Shown piece by piece: positions 37,568 to 46,076 of a stretch of DNA of 64,000 bases. Made by a program: the position numbers and the translations under genes. The stretch comes from Propionibacteriales bacterium (lineage in GTDB: Bacteria; Actinomycetota; Actinomycetes; Propionibacteriales; Nocardioidaceae). The first letter of the stretch is position 1; the number at the start of each line of letters is the position of its first letter. The stretch covers positions 62,001 through 126,000 of the forward strand of contig JAPLCB010000011.1 of the NCBI GenBank assembly GCA_026392455.1, in the 5' to 3' direction. The notes beneath the pieces are model-generated. The model worked only from the letters and a program-made list of their open reading frames with translations, was not told the origin of the DNA and ran no database searches.

Positions 37568-40500
37568 CTGCGGAGACGGGCGAGGCGGGTCCGGGCCTCC
37601 TCGAGCTCGGGGTACGACGCCTGGGCACCGAACCCCTCGACGGCGTTCCGGAGCTCGGCGACGGCAGCGTCGCCGCGGAGGTCGTGCAGGTCCAACGCGA
37701 TCCGGAGCTCGAACGGACGGGCGCCCTGGCTGCGCGCCAGGGTCAGCGCATCGACCAGACCGCGGACCACGTCGTCACCGGTCTCGGCCAGGTGCGCCAG
37801 GCAGCGGAGCGTCTCGGCGTCGTAGAAGCGCATCGTCGTGCTCCGCGCCAGCTCCAGGGACTCCTCGTACCGGGCCCGGGCCCCGGCGGTGTCGCCGAGC
37901 TCGGCGGCCAGTCGCCCCAGCATGGTCAGGTAGATCATCAGGCAGTTGCGCATCTCGACGGCCTGCCAGGCGCCCACCAGGGAGCCCAGGATCGCTTGGA
38001 CCGGAGCCACGGCCGGCCTCCCGGCGGAGGCTAGGTCACGGGCCGTGGTGGTGGCAGCGTGCTGGGTCATCGCGACCAGCGACCAGCTGTCGTACCCGTG
38101 CTGCTGACCGATCGCCGACACCTCGGCGAGCAGGGTGAACGAGGCGTCGTACTCGCCACGCTCGGTCAGCATCCAGGCCAGCAGCCACCGCGCGTAGGCG
38201 GCGTTCCACGGCCCCTGCGGGAAGGGCAGGTCCTCGGCGATCGCCACCGCGCGTTGGCCGTGCTCGTCGGCACCAGCGAGGTCGCCGACCATGAACCGGG
38301 CCACCGCGAGATGCACGTGCATCGCCACCGTGGGGTGGGTCGGCAGGTACCAGGCAGCCACCGCTTCGGTGTCGAAGGTGTCGCGCGCGTACAGCGCCTC
38401 GATGGCGTCCCGGAGCCCCTGGTCCGCTCTGACGAAGTCGCCGGCGAACCAGTCCAGCATCGCGAAGCTGGCGGCGTTCTGGGGCCGCCAGAAAGCCCCC
38501 CAGCTCTCGCTGACCAACGCCTCCAGCGTCGTGGAGAGCTGGCGCGCCTGGACCAGGTCTGCGTGGGACAGGTAGTAGCCCCACATCGCCGTCAGGGTGC
38601 TGACCAGGTTGGGTGCGTGCGGGATGTCGAGGGTCAGCTCGAGGCAACGCTGGTAGTCGGCCGTTCCTTCGGGGCTGGACATTCCTTCGACCGAGGACGC
38701 CAGGTAGCCGCGTTCGAGCCGCAGCTGGACCTCCCGTTCGTTGCGGTCCGGACCGGACGGCAGCAGGGCGACCTGGTCGATCGCGGCGCCGAGCCGGACC
38801 CTGGCCTCGGTGACCAGACCCCGACGGCGGGCATCCTCCGCGGCCTCCCGCCACGCGTGCGCGGCATCGGCGGGCCGGCCGGCCCGCTCGAAGTGGGTGG
38901 CGATCCGGGTCCAGTCGCTGCGCTCGTCCTGGGCGGCGGCGCTGAGCAGGGCGTCGGCGACACGGCCGTGCACCGCGCGCCGACGGGTGGGCGAGATCAG
39001 GTCGTAGGCGACGTCGCGGACGAGCTCGTGCCGGAAGTGCACGACGTTGCGGTTGCTCGCGACCCGCTCCAGGATCCGGCCGCTGATCAGGCTCTCCAGC
39101 GCCTGGTCGACCTCCTCGGGCCCCAGCTCGACGCTCTGGGCGAGCAGACCGAGATCGACGTCGCGGCCGATCGTGGCTGCTGCGGAGACCACCGAGACCG
39201 CGGCCGGCGTGGTGTGCAGCCGGGCCATCAACGGTTCGTAGAGCACGTCGGGTGCGGTGCTCGCCGCCGACCGGGCCGGAAGGCGACGACCCTCGACCGG
39301 TTCGAAGGCGGTGCTGCGGACCAGCTCCTCGAGGTACAGCGGGATACCGTCGCTGCGCTCGACCAGCTCACGGCGGTCGAGGGTCGCGTGGGTTCCGGGC
39401 GGAGCGATCGCATCGATCAGGGCCAGGCAGGCGTCGGTGGACAAGGGCCCGAGCACCACCGGCGTCGTCTCCGGCACCGCGTCGGTCCGACTGGTCGCCA
39501 GCACCAGGGTCTGGGAGCGGCCGCTGCGGAGGACCCGGTCGACCAGGTCCCTGCTGGCGTCGTCGAACGCGTGGTGGTCCTCGACCGACAGCAACGCCGG
39601 GCCGTCGCCCAAGCAGGCGAGCACGTACTCGGCGGCAGCCTTCGCGATGTCCTCCGACAGCTTGCGGCCCTCGGCGTCCGCCGCGGTGTAGCCGCCGTCC
39701 GGGTCCAGGCCCAGGACCGGCGCGAGCAAGGGAAGGGTGTCGAGGGTGGCGAAGCCGAGCGACTCCAGGTCGTTGCCGAGCCGGCTGAGCTGGTAGAAGG
39801 TCGTCGATCCCGCACCGATCCCGCACCGCGACTCGATCAACCGGCGCAACGGGTGGAACCCGACGCCGTGGTGGTCCTCGGAACCAGCCAGGGTCACCAC
39901 GTTCGCGCCGTCGATCGCAGCGCCCTCGACGACGTCCTCGACCAGGCGGGACTTGCCCAGGCCCGCCTCGCCGACGACGGTCGCGCCGGACACGTCCGAG
40001 GAATGGTCTGCCACGGTGTCGGTCCACATCGAGCGGAGCAGGTCGAGCTCGGCAGCACGACCGACCAGCGGAGTGCGGATCGCCACCACAGGCTGGGCCG
40101 AACGGCGGCCGAGCACCCGGAACGGCTGCAACGGCTCCTCGACCCCCTTGACCAGCTGGGCTGCGCCGGCCTCGAGGTCGAAGCGGTCCCCGACCAGGCG
40201 GCGGACCTGGTCGGAGACGACGACCTGACCCGGCTCGGCCAAGCCCTGCAGACGGGCCGCCACGTTGACTGCGAGCCCGTACACAGCGACCTGCTCGCTG
40301 TCGACGTACATCAGGCCGCGGTGCAGTGCGGCCCGGACCGCGAGGGTCTCCCCGATCGACTCCGAGATCTGGGCGGAGAGGGCTTCGACCTCGGCCGCAA
40401 TCTCGAGCGCGGCAATGACGCCCCGCTCGGTGTCGTGCCCGTGCACGGTGGGAAATCCGAAGAGCGCCAGGATCCCGTCGCCGACGAGATCGGCGATCAC

Positions 40501-40830
40501 ACCACCGTGCCGTTCGGTGATGATGGCGACCGCCAGCTTCCGGTACCGGCTGATCAGCCCCCGGTACAGCTCCGGATCGAGGCGGTCCGAGAGCGAGGTG
40601 GAACCGACCAGGTCGCAGAACATCACGGTGATCCGCCGCACCTCGGCGGTCGGCTGGCTCTCGGTCGCGAGGACCTTGGTGGCGTCGAGGTTCCCCTCGT
40701 CGGCGGCCAGCACCTGCTCGGCCAGCGCGTGCGCGTTCGTCAGGTCGCCACGGTTGACTGCCTCGACCGCCCGGACCAGCAGCTCGTCCTGGACCGCGGC
40801 GAGCTCGGCGCCTACGTTGCTCTGGGTCAC
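37564..40830 (-). CDS. Class III adenylate/guanylate cyclase-AAA ATPase-TPR regulator
   Basis: 1088 residues. A cyclase domain (about 60-240) has metal-binding VMFCDLVGSTS and ADLVGDGILALFG, and VYGLAVNVAARLQ with the transition-state Asn and Arg. Next comes an AAA-type ATPase with a P-loop (VVGEAGLGKSRLVED, near residue 290) and LLSVEDHHAFDD as Walker B. The last 400 residues are helical TPR-like repeats. This is the pattern of large signalling ATPases. The GTG overlaps the upstream stop by 4 bp; a longer upstream frame is a shadow. Its position suggests it senses or controls the cluster. Confidence 0.88.
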   Translation of the reverse strand: MTQSNVGAELAAVQDELLVRAVEAVNRGDLTNAHALAEQVLAADEGNLDATKVLATESQPTAEVRRITVMFCDLVGSTSLSDRLDPELYRGLISRYRKLAVAIITERHGGVIADLVGDGILALFGFPTVHGHDTERGVIAALEIAAEVEALSAQISESIGETLAVRAALHRGLMYVDSEQVAVYGLAVNVAARLQGLAEPGQVVVSDQVRRLVGDRFDLEAGAAQLVKGVEEPLQPFRVLGRRSAQPVVAIRTPLVGRAAELDLLRSMWTDTVADHSSDVSGATVVGEAGLGKSRLVEDVVEGAAIDGANVVTLAGSEDHHGVGFHPLRRLIESRCGIGAGSTTFYQLSRLGNDLESLGFATLDTLPLLAPVLGLDPDGGYTAADAEGRKLSEDIAKAAAEYVLACLGDGPALLSVEDHHAFDDASRDLVDRVLRSGRSQTLVLATSRTDAVPETTPVVLGPLSTDACLALIDAIAPPGTHATLDRRELVERSDGIPLYLEELVRSTAFEPVEGRRLPARSAASTAPDVLYEPLMARLHTTPAAVSVVSAAATIGRDVDLGLLAQSVELGPEEVDQALESLISGRILERVASNRNVVHFRHELVRDVAYDLISPTRRRAVHGRVADALLSAAAQDERSDWTRIATHFERAGRPADAAHAWREAAEDARRRGLVTEARVRLGAAIDQVALLPSGPDRNEREVQLRLERGYLASSVEGMSSPEGTADYQRCLELTLDIPHAPNLVSTLTAMWGYYLSHADLVQARQLSTTLEALVSESWGAFWRPQNAASFAMLDWFAGDFVRADQGLRDAIEALYARDTFDTEAVAAWYLPTHPTVAMHVHLAVARFMVGDLAGADEHGQRAVAIAEDLPFPQGPWNAAYARWLLAWMLTERGEYDASFTLLAEVSAIGQQHGYDSWSLVAMTQHAATTTARDLASAGRPAVAPVQAILGSLVGAWQAVEMRNCLMIYLTMLGRLAAELGDTAGARARYEESLELARSTTMRFYDAETLRCLAHLAETGDDVVRGLVDALTLARSQGARPFELRIALDLHDLRGDAAVAELRNAVEGFGAQASYPELEEARTRLARLRR

Positions 40831-41342
40831 CCGACCGACACCGATACGAAGATCTCCTGGACCAGGGCCCCGGTCGGGTCCGTGGCCAGCACCATGCCGT
40901 CGTAGGTCCGGGCCTTGAACCCGTTGCCGTCGGCCACCACGTCGAAGTCGGCCGGCGCGACGACGTGGTCGGGGACCAGCGTGACCTGCTTCATCGGGAG
41001 CACCTCGCCGGTCACGGACACCAGGTCGCCCTTGAGCTTCAGGGTCAGTGTCGTGGCGACCTTCTGGGCCGCGACCACGTACCCGTCGACCGAGGGGGCC
41101 TCGGTCAGGTCGCTGCTGAGGACCTCGACCGTGCGCACTGCCTGCCCCGAGAGCTTGAACAACGATGCGGCAACCAGCTGGACGAGCGCCGGGAACTCGT
41201 CGGCGACCTCGGTCGGCCCGTAGGAACCGGAGGTTGCCTTCCCCGACAACCCGGTCAGGTACGGCGTCCACTCCGCGACCAGTTCCTGGGTCGCCTCGGC
41301 GTACCCCTCGAGCACCTCGCCGATCTGCAGGTTCTCACTCAT
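40827..41342 (-). CDS. Hypothetical protein of the 35-45 kb cluster
   Basis: 171 residues, soluble. The N-terminal half is helical and acidic (LQIGEVLEGYAEATQELVAEW, VADEFPALVQLVAASLFKL). The second half is beta-rich (TTLTLKLKGDLVSVTGEVLPM, VVAPADFDVVADGNGFKARTYDG). Not recognised. It overlaps the cyclase-ATPase start by 4 bp and lies 13 bp after the upstream gene, so all are one operon. It could be a partner of the regulator or a lipid-binding protein; neither is shown. Confidence 0.7.
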   Translation of the reverse strand: MSENLQIGEVLEGYAEATQELVAEWTPYLTGLSGKATSGSYGPTEVADEFPALVQLVAASLFKLSGQAVRTVEVLSSDLTEAPSVDGYVVAAQKVATTLTLKLKGDLVSVTGEVLPMKQVTLVPDHVVAPADFDVVADGNGFKARTYDGMVLATDPTGALVQEIFVSVSVG

Positions 41343-41355
41343 CGCAGCAGTCCGC

Positions 41356-43017
41356 TCACTGGTCGTCGAGCGGCTTCTTGGCGTACACCTTGGCTGTGCG
41401 TGAACCCAGCTCGAACGCCTTGGTGACCCCGTTCATGTAGTTCGACCACAGCTTGATCCCGTCGGCCCAGGCGTTCTCGACCTTGTAGGTACCGCCCTGG
41501 ATCGCGGCCATCGACGAGGCGACCGTCTTGGTCGCGTCCTGCAGGTACTGACCGAGGTAGTCGGCCGTGTCCTTGGAGATCGCCTCGAGCGAGTCTTCAG
41601 CCATCTTCGGCTCCTGGGTCGCGTTCGGGTCGGCCTTGGTCTGGCCGGCCTGGCTCTTGGCCTGTCCGGTCTTGCTGTCGGGCATCGGTCCTCCTGGTGG
41701 GGCCTTGACGGGGAAGGGTTTGAGGCTGCTGGCAGGCGCGGTGGCGATCCGGAAGACGACGTCCTCGAGCACCGAGCTGTAGCCCGAGGCGCACATGAAC
41801 ATCGCCAGGCCGGCGCCGTCCATGGAGCCGGCGAACCGGACCCGCTTGGTGGTCTTCACGTGGACGCCCCGGGAGGGCCCGAGGTCGATGATCCGCAGGC
41901 TGCCTTCGTCGACCTCGATGTCGGCGAACGGTTTCGCCACACCGTTCGGGAGGTCGTACTCAGCACGAGCCTCGTAGGACACCGGGTGCGAGAGCCAGAA
42001 GTTGAGGTCCGTGCTGACCGACCAGGTCGCGGTCTTCGGCGGGCACGACGTTGCCACGGTCTCGTGGTAGAGCCACGGGAACTGGTCGTCCTTCGCCGGT
42101 TCCCGCTCCATCCGGCACCACAGCGAGTCCGGGTAGACCCAGTTGTCCGGGACCAGGTACCGCTTCGCCTGCGCGAAGGTGAGCTGGTCGGTGATGAACT
42201 CGGCCTTCATCACCAGGCACGGGTCCTCGTCCCCGTTCGCGTCCGGCACCAGGATCAGCTCGCCGGTGCAGGGCGGCACGACGGCCTGGCTCCGGAAGGT
42301 CTCCGGCAGCAGCTCGTCGGAGATCGCGGACCCGACGACCTGCGACCACTGCTTCATGGTGGTGAACTCCTCAGCCAACCGAGCGTGCAGTCGTCCGGCG
42401 AGGTCGGCCGCGTAGCCGGGTTCCACGTCGGTGCCGCTGAAGGTCAGGGCGTCCCGGGCCGCGCCGGCGTGCTCACCGTCACGACCGAAGAACTCCGGCA
42501 TCGCCCGGGTCGCCACCGTGACCGCGAGCAACCGGCGAGCTGCAGCCCGCCCCTCGGCCGCGATCGGACCGAGGTGGGTCAGCGCCAGCCGGATCTCGTC
42601 GGCCACCAGCGCCGGGTCGATGGGCGCACCCGGGGACGGCTCCTCGGGGGGCGTTCGACCGTCGCGCTTCCGAACAGCACGCAGGTCCCGGAGTCGCTCC
42701 AGCCGGTCAGCGAAGACCGTCAGGTCGCGGAGCCGGACCGGACGGGTCCGGTCGGGGTCGATCGGCCCGACCGGTGCCGGGACCGGTGGCCGATCGCCAT
42801 CGGAGCGACCGCCGCCACGACGCTCGGCACGAGCCTTCTGCTCCTCGATCCACGGCAGGTACTGGAGGTCGTACCAGCCGTTGGCGGGGTGCCCCTCGAA
42901 CGCGTCCGGGTCGTAGGCCCCCAGGAGCGGAGCGATGCTCGCAGGGTCCGCGACGTGCGCGACCACGGCGCGGTCCACGGCGCCGTAAAGCCCGAGAAGA
43001 CTTTCAACCTCGGACAA
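41356..43017 (-). CDS. Hypothetical protein with phasin-like helical C-terminus
   Basis: About 553 residues from the TTG at 43017. The start is unsure; no good ribosome site is seen and upstream codons are low-GC and unlike protein. The N-terminal 300 residues are unrecognised, with Pro/Arg-rich linkers. The middle (about 300-440) is beta-rich, with SLRIIDLGPSRGVHVKTTKRV. After a PPGGPMPDSKTGQ linker, the last 90 residues are an amphipathic helix region (SLEAISKDTADYLGQYLQ, YMNGVTKAFELGSRTAKVY) reminiscent of phasins that coat lipid granules. First gene of the minus-strand operon. Confidence 0.65.
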   Translation of the reverse strand: MSEVESLLGLYGAVDRAVVAHVADPASIAPLLGAYDPDAFEGHPANGWYDLQYLPWIEEQKARAERRGGGRSDGDRPPVPAPVGPIDPDRTRPVRLRDLTVFADRLERLRDLRAVRKRDGRTPPEEPSPGAPIDPALVADEIRLALTHLGPIAAEGRAAARRLLAVTVATRAMPEFFGRDGEHAGAARDALTFSGTDVEPGYAADLAGRLHARLAEEFTTMKQWSQVVGSAISDELLPETFRSQAVVPPCTGELILVPDANGDEDPCLVMKAEFITDQLTFAQAKRYLVPDNWVYPDSLWCRMEREPAKDDQFPWLYHETVATSCPPKTATWSVSTDLNFWLSHPVSYEARAEYDLPNGVAKPFADIEVDEGSLRIIDLGPSRGVHVKTTKRVRFAGSMDGAGLAMFMCASGYSSVLEDVVFRIATAPASSLKPFPVKAPPGGPMPDSKTGQAKSQAGQTKADPNATQEPKMAEDSLEAISKDTADYLGQYLQDATKTVASSMAAIQGGTYKVENAWADGIKLWSNYMNGVTKAFELGSRTAKVYAKKPLDDQ

Positions 43018-43037
43018 TTCCTCACCCCACGCAATGA

Positions 43038-43808
43038 ATGACCGTTGCGCGTAACATACCGCGCACCACGCCACCGCGACGCGGTCACGAAGTATCGATT
43101 GAGGTCGATTTGGACGACAGCGGCACGCAAGACAGCCCATATCGGGACGCATCGTTCCCGTTCGATCCAGCCACCGGGGTCCGCCTGCTCGGCGAGATCC
43201 AGGCCGAGGGCCTCCGGGCAGCCGGAGCCCTGGTCGACCGACTGGTTCACCTCGTCGACGGGCCGCGTGCTCCCGAGGCCGGCACCGACGCGGTCGAGGA
43301 CGACCAGGCCCCACCGCCGCCCGGACCCGCCGGGGTCGACCTGGGCGCGGTCCTCCCCTGGTTCGACCTCTGGCGCGACCTGGTCGAGCGCACCTCCGAC
43401 ACCGTCCAACGGTTCCGGGCCGCGCAGGACGGCACTGCTGGTGGCGAGGTCCGGCTGGATGTCAACGGGGGCCTGGCACCGACGCATCCACTGCGGATCG
43501 AGCTCGGCTCCGACGGTGCCGGAGCGGCCGAGATGTGGCTGCACAACGGCACCTCGGCCGCCCACGGCTCGCTGGTCCCCACCTGCGGCCCGCTGACCGG
43601 CGTCGAGGCCACGGTCCTCCCGGCCGCCTGGACGTTCGATCCGCCCCAGGTCGACGGGCTCCCACCGCGGTCGAGTCGCGGCGTCATGGTCTCGGTGGCG
43701 GTCGGCACCGAGACGGCGCCGGGGACCTACCGCGGCATCGTCCAGGTCCGGGGCGCCGAGACGGTCTGGATGCCGGTCGAGGTCGTCGTCCCCGAGGGGG
43801 CCCGGTGA
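43038..43808 (+). CDS. Hypothetical protein with C-terminal Ig-like domain
   Basis: About 256 residues. The first 45 are uncertain (the start may be further in; the region is lower in GC). Helical segments follow (TGVRLLGEIQAEGLRAAGAL, LPWFDLWRDLVERTSDTVQRF). The C-terminal 120 residues form a beta-sandwich-like domain (PLRIELGSDGAGAAEMWLHN, TETAPGTYRGIVQVRGAE). It is divergent from the phasin-like protein by 20 bp and overlaps the polyprenyl synthase by 4 bp (GTGA), tying both halves of the cluster together. Not recognised. Confidence 0.65.
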   Translation: MTVARNIPRTTPPRRGHEVSIEVDLDDSGTQDSPYRDASFPFDPATGVRLLGEIQAEGLRAAGALVDRLVHLVDGPRAPEAGTDAVEDDQAPPPPGPAGVDLGAVLPWFDLWRDLVERTSDTVQRFRAAQDGTAGGEVRLDVNGGLAPTHPLRIELGSDGAGAAEMWLHNGTSAAHGSLVPTCGPLTGVEATVLPAAWTFDPPQVDGLPPRSSRGVMVSVAVGTETAPGTYRGIVQVRGAETVWMPVEVVVPEGAR

Positions 43809-44842
43809 CCGAGCTTGCCACCGATCTCGTCGAGGAGCGCCTGGCTGACGTCCACCGGACGGTGCGGCGGGCGATGCTGGACGCGATCCCGGACGGCGAA
43901 CCGCACCCGTGGCTGTACCGCCTGACCCGGTCCTACCCGAGCCGTCCCGGCAAGGCGCTGCGGCCGGCTCTCTGCCTGGCCGCCGCTGGGGCCTTCGGCG
44001 GCAGGGCCGCCGACGTGATGCCGGCCGCGGTCTCCATCGAGCTGCTGCACAACGCCTTCCTGGTGCACGACGACATCGTCGACGGCAGCATCCGGCGCCG
44101 GGGCCGCGCGACCTTGTCCGCGGAGTTCGGGACAGCGCTCGCCCTGAACGCCGGCGACGCGCTCGCCGTCCTCGCGAACCGGGTGCTGCGGCACTACGTC
44201 CGCGACCTGGACCGGGACCTCGGCGACCGGGTGCAGGCGGAGTTCGAGGTGATGGCCCTGCGCACCCTGGAGGGCCAGGCCACCGAGCTGGGGTGGCGCC
44301 ACGACGACGTCCGCGACCTGACCCCGGAGAACTACCTCGACCTGATCATGCACAAGACCTGCTGGTACACCTCGATCCACCCGCTCCGGGTCGGAGCCCT
44401 GCTCGGCTCGGGCGGGAAGGCCGACCTGCGGCCGATGGTCCGGTTCGGGTTCCACCTGGGGGCAGCGTTCCAGATCCAGGACGACCTGCTGAACCTCGAG
44501 GGTGACGAGCGCGAGTACGGCAAGGAGATCGACGGGGACCTCTTCGAGGGCAAGCGGACGCTGCCCCTGATCCACCTGGTCGCCGAGGCCACCGGAGCGG
44601 ATCGGACCACGGTGGACCGCTACCTCGGCCTCGACCGTTCCGAGCGGTCCCCCGACCTGGTCGAGGAGGTGCGCACGCTGCTGGACAGCTACGGGAGCAT
44701 CGACTACACCCGGGCCTACGCCCAGGGCATCGCCGACACCGCCCAGGACACCTTCGAGGAGGCCTTCGCGGACGCGGATCAGGGCCCGGACGTCGAGTTC
44801 GTCCGAGCCCTGATCCCGTACATGTTGGGCCGTCGGTCGTAG
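43805..44842 (+). CDS. Trans-polyprenyl diphosphate synthase
   Basis: 345 residues of the farnesyl/geranylgeranyl diphosphate synthase family. The first aspartate-rich motif is intact (LVHDDIVDGSIRRRG). The second reads IQDDLLNLEGD, with Asn in place of the last Asp. FEGKRTLPLIHL has the conserved KRT/GK region. MHKTCWYTSIHPLRVGAL follows helix G. The product length cannot be set from sequence. The GTG start overlaps the upstream gene. It would supply a prenyl diphosphate for the neighbouring desaturase-like flavoprotein to modify after further steps, or make a lipid head for another enzyme. Confidence 0.88.
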   Translation: MTELATDLVEERLADVHRTVRRAMLDAIPDGEPHPWLYRLTRSYPSRPGKALRPALCLAAAGAFGGRAADVMPAAVSIELLHNAFLVHDDIVDGSIRRRGRATLSAEFGTALALNAGDALAVLANRVLRHYVRDLDRDLGDRVQAEFEVMALRTLEGQATELGWRHDDVRDLTPENYLDLIMHKTCWYTSIHPLRVGALLGSGGKADLRPMVRFGFHLGAAFQIQDDLLNLEGDEREYGKEIDGDLFEGKRTLPLIHLVAEATGADRTTVDRYLGLDRSERSPDLVEEVRTLLDSYGSIDYTRAYAQGIADTAQDTFEEAFADADQGPDVEFVRALIPYMLGRRS

Positions 44843-44899
44843 CTTCGAGGCGCAGGCCCCAGCTCCTGCCTCCGCCCGGCTTCGTTTCAGCCCTGCGAG

Positions 44900-44905
44900 T
44901 ACCGT
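44900..44905 (+). promoter_or_regulatory. Candidate leaderless -10 box for the metallophosphoesterase
   Basis: TACCGT, six bases before the GTG at 44912. Confidence 0.5.
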
Positions 44906-44911
44906 CCGGGT

Positions 44912-46069
44912 GTGCTGATCGTCGCGCTCGTCGCCGTCGTCGCGACCGCCCTGCTCGGACTCAGCCACGTCTACCTCTGGCGTCGGCTGGTCCGCGACAC
45001 CAGCCCCGACCCGCGACTCCGCAAGGTCGGTACCGTCCTGGTCGTCGCCCTGGGCCTGCTGGTGCCGGCGACCCTGGTCGGGGTCCCGACCGGGATCGCT
45101 GAGCCGCTCGCCTGGCCGGGGTACCTCTGGATCGGCCTGCTCTTCTACCTGCTGCTGTTCCTGGTCCTGCTCGAGGTTCCGCGGCTGGTCCTGCTCCGGT
45201 GGCGCGCGCCCTCCGACGGCGCGGAACCCGCCGAGGACCCGGGTCGACGCCTGCTGATCGCCCGCGGCGTGGCCCTGGTCGCCGGGGTGGCCGCAACCGG
45301 GACGGTCGCCCACGGCGTCCGGACCGCCCTCGGGCCGCCGGTCCTCGACCGGCAGCAGCTCCTGCTGCCGCGGTTGCCGCGATCGATGGACGGGACCCGC
45401 CTGGTCGTCGTCTCCGACATCCACCTCGGCCCCCTCCTCGGCGAGGGGCACGTGGCCCGGATCGTCGACCGGATCAACGACCTCGACGCCGACGTCGTCG
45501 CGATCGTCGGCGACCTGGTCGACGGCTCCGTCGCCGAGCGCGGACCGGGCGCCGCACCGCTGGCCGGGATCCGGTCGCGGCACGGGACGTTCTTCGTCAC
45601 CGGAAACCACGACTACTACTCCGGCCACGAGGAGTGGATCGAACGGCTCGACGAGCTGGGGGTCCGGACCCTGCGCAACGAACGCACCGAGCTCAGGATC
45701 CGCGGCGGGGCTCTCGACCTGGCCGGGGTCAACGACCTCACCGGCCGCGACTACGACGACGGCCCCGACTTCGAGAAGACCTTCGCCGACCGTGACCCGG
45801 ACCGCCCGGTGGTGCTGATGGCGCACCAGCCGGTCCAGGCCCGCTCGGCGGCCCGGTACGGCGTCGACCTCCAGGTCTCCGGACACACCCACGGCGGTCA
45901 GATGGCTCCGTTCGGCCGGCTGGCGCGCCTGGAGCAACCGGTGGTCTCCGGACTCGGCGACGTCGACGGCGTACCGGTGTACGTCACCAACGGCGCAGGC
46001 TTCTGGGGACCCCCGGTCCGGGTCGGCGCGCCTCCGCAGGTGACCCTGCTGCAGCTGCGGTCACCCTGA
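44912..46069 (+). CDS. Membrane-anchored metallophosphoesterase (YkuE-like)
   Basis: 385 residues. Three or four N-terminal membrane helices (VALVAVVATALLGLSHVYLW, VLVVALGLLVPATLVG, GYLWIGLLFYLLLFLVLLEV and a TAT-like RRLLIARGVALVAG segment) precede a calcineurin-like domain. The metal ligands are visible: VVVSDIHLGPL, VAIVGDLVDG, FVTGNHDYYSG, LMAHQP and VSGHTHGGQ. It hydrolyses phosphoesters at the outer face or in the cytosol depending on topology; relatives act on phospholipids such as lipid A or on cAMP. A role in the adjacent lipid-like cluster is possible but not shown. Confidence 0.88.
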   Translation: MLIVALVAVVATALLGLSHVYLWRRLVRDTSPDPRLRKVGTVLVVALGLLVPATLVGVPTGIAEPLAWPGYLWIGLLFYLLLFLVLLEVPRLVLLRWRAPSDGAEPAEDPGRRLLIARGVALVAGVAATGTVAHGVRTALGPPVLDRQQLLLPRLPRSMDGTRLVVVSDIHLGPLLGEGHVARIVDRINDLDADVVAIVGDLVDGSVAERGPGAAPLAGIRSRHGTFFVTGNHDYYSGHEEWIERLDELGVRTLRNERTELRIRGGALDLAGVNDLTGRDYDDGPDFEKTFADRDPDRPVVLMAHQPVQARSAARYGVDLQVSGHTHGGQMAPFGRLARLEQPVVSGLGDVDGVPVYVTNGAGFWGPPVRVGAPPQVTLLQLRSP

Positions 46070-46076
46070 CGCGTTC

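Noticed and set aside
38059-40905. Long plus-strand open frame opposite the cyclase-ATPase gene
   Set aside because: High-GC DNA leaves antisense frames open. The encoded sequence is Gly/Arg/Asp/His-rich low complexity with no motif, while the minus strand encodes a clear multidomain protein.
40830-41271. Upstream extension of the cyclase-ATPase reading frame
   Set aside because: It is the antiparallel-frame shadow of the 171-residue gene; the sequence is Arg/Gly/Pro-rich and unlike any domain. The GTG at 40830 overlaps the previous stop and begins family-like sequence.
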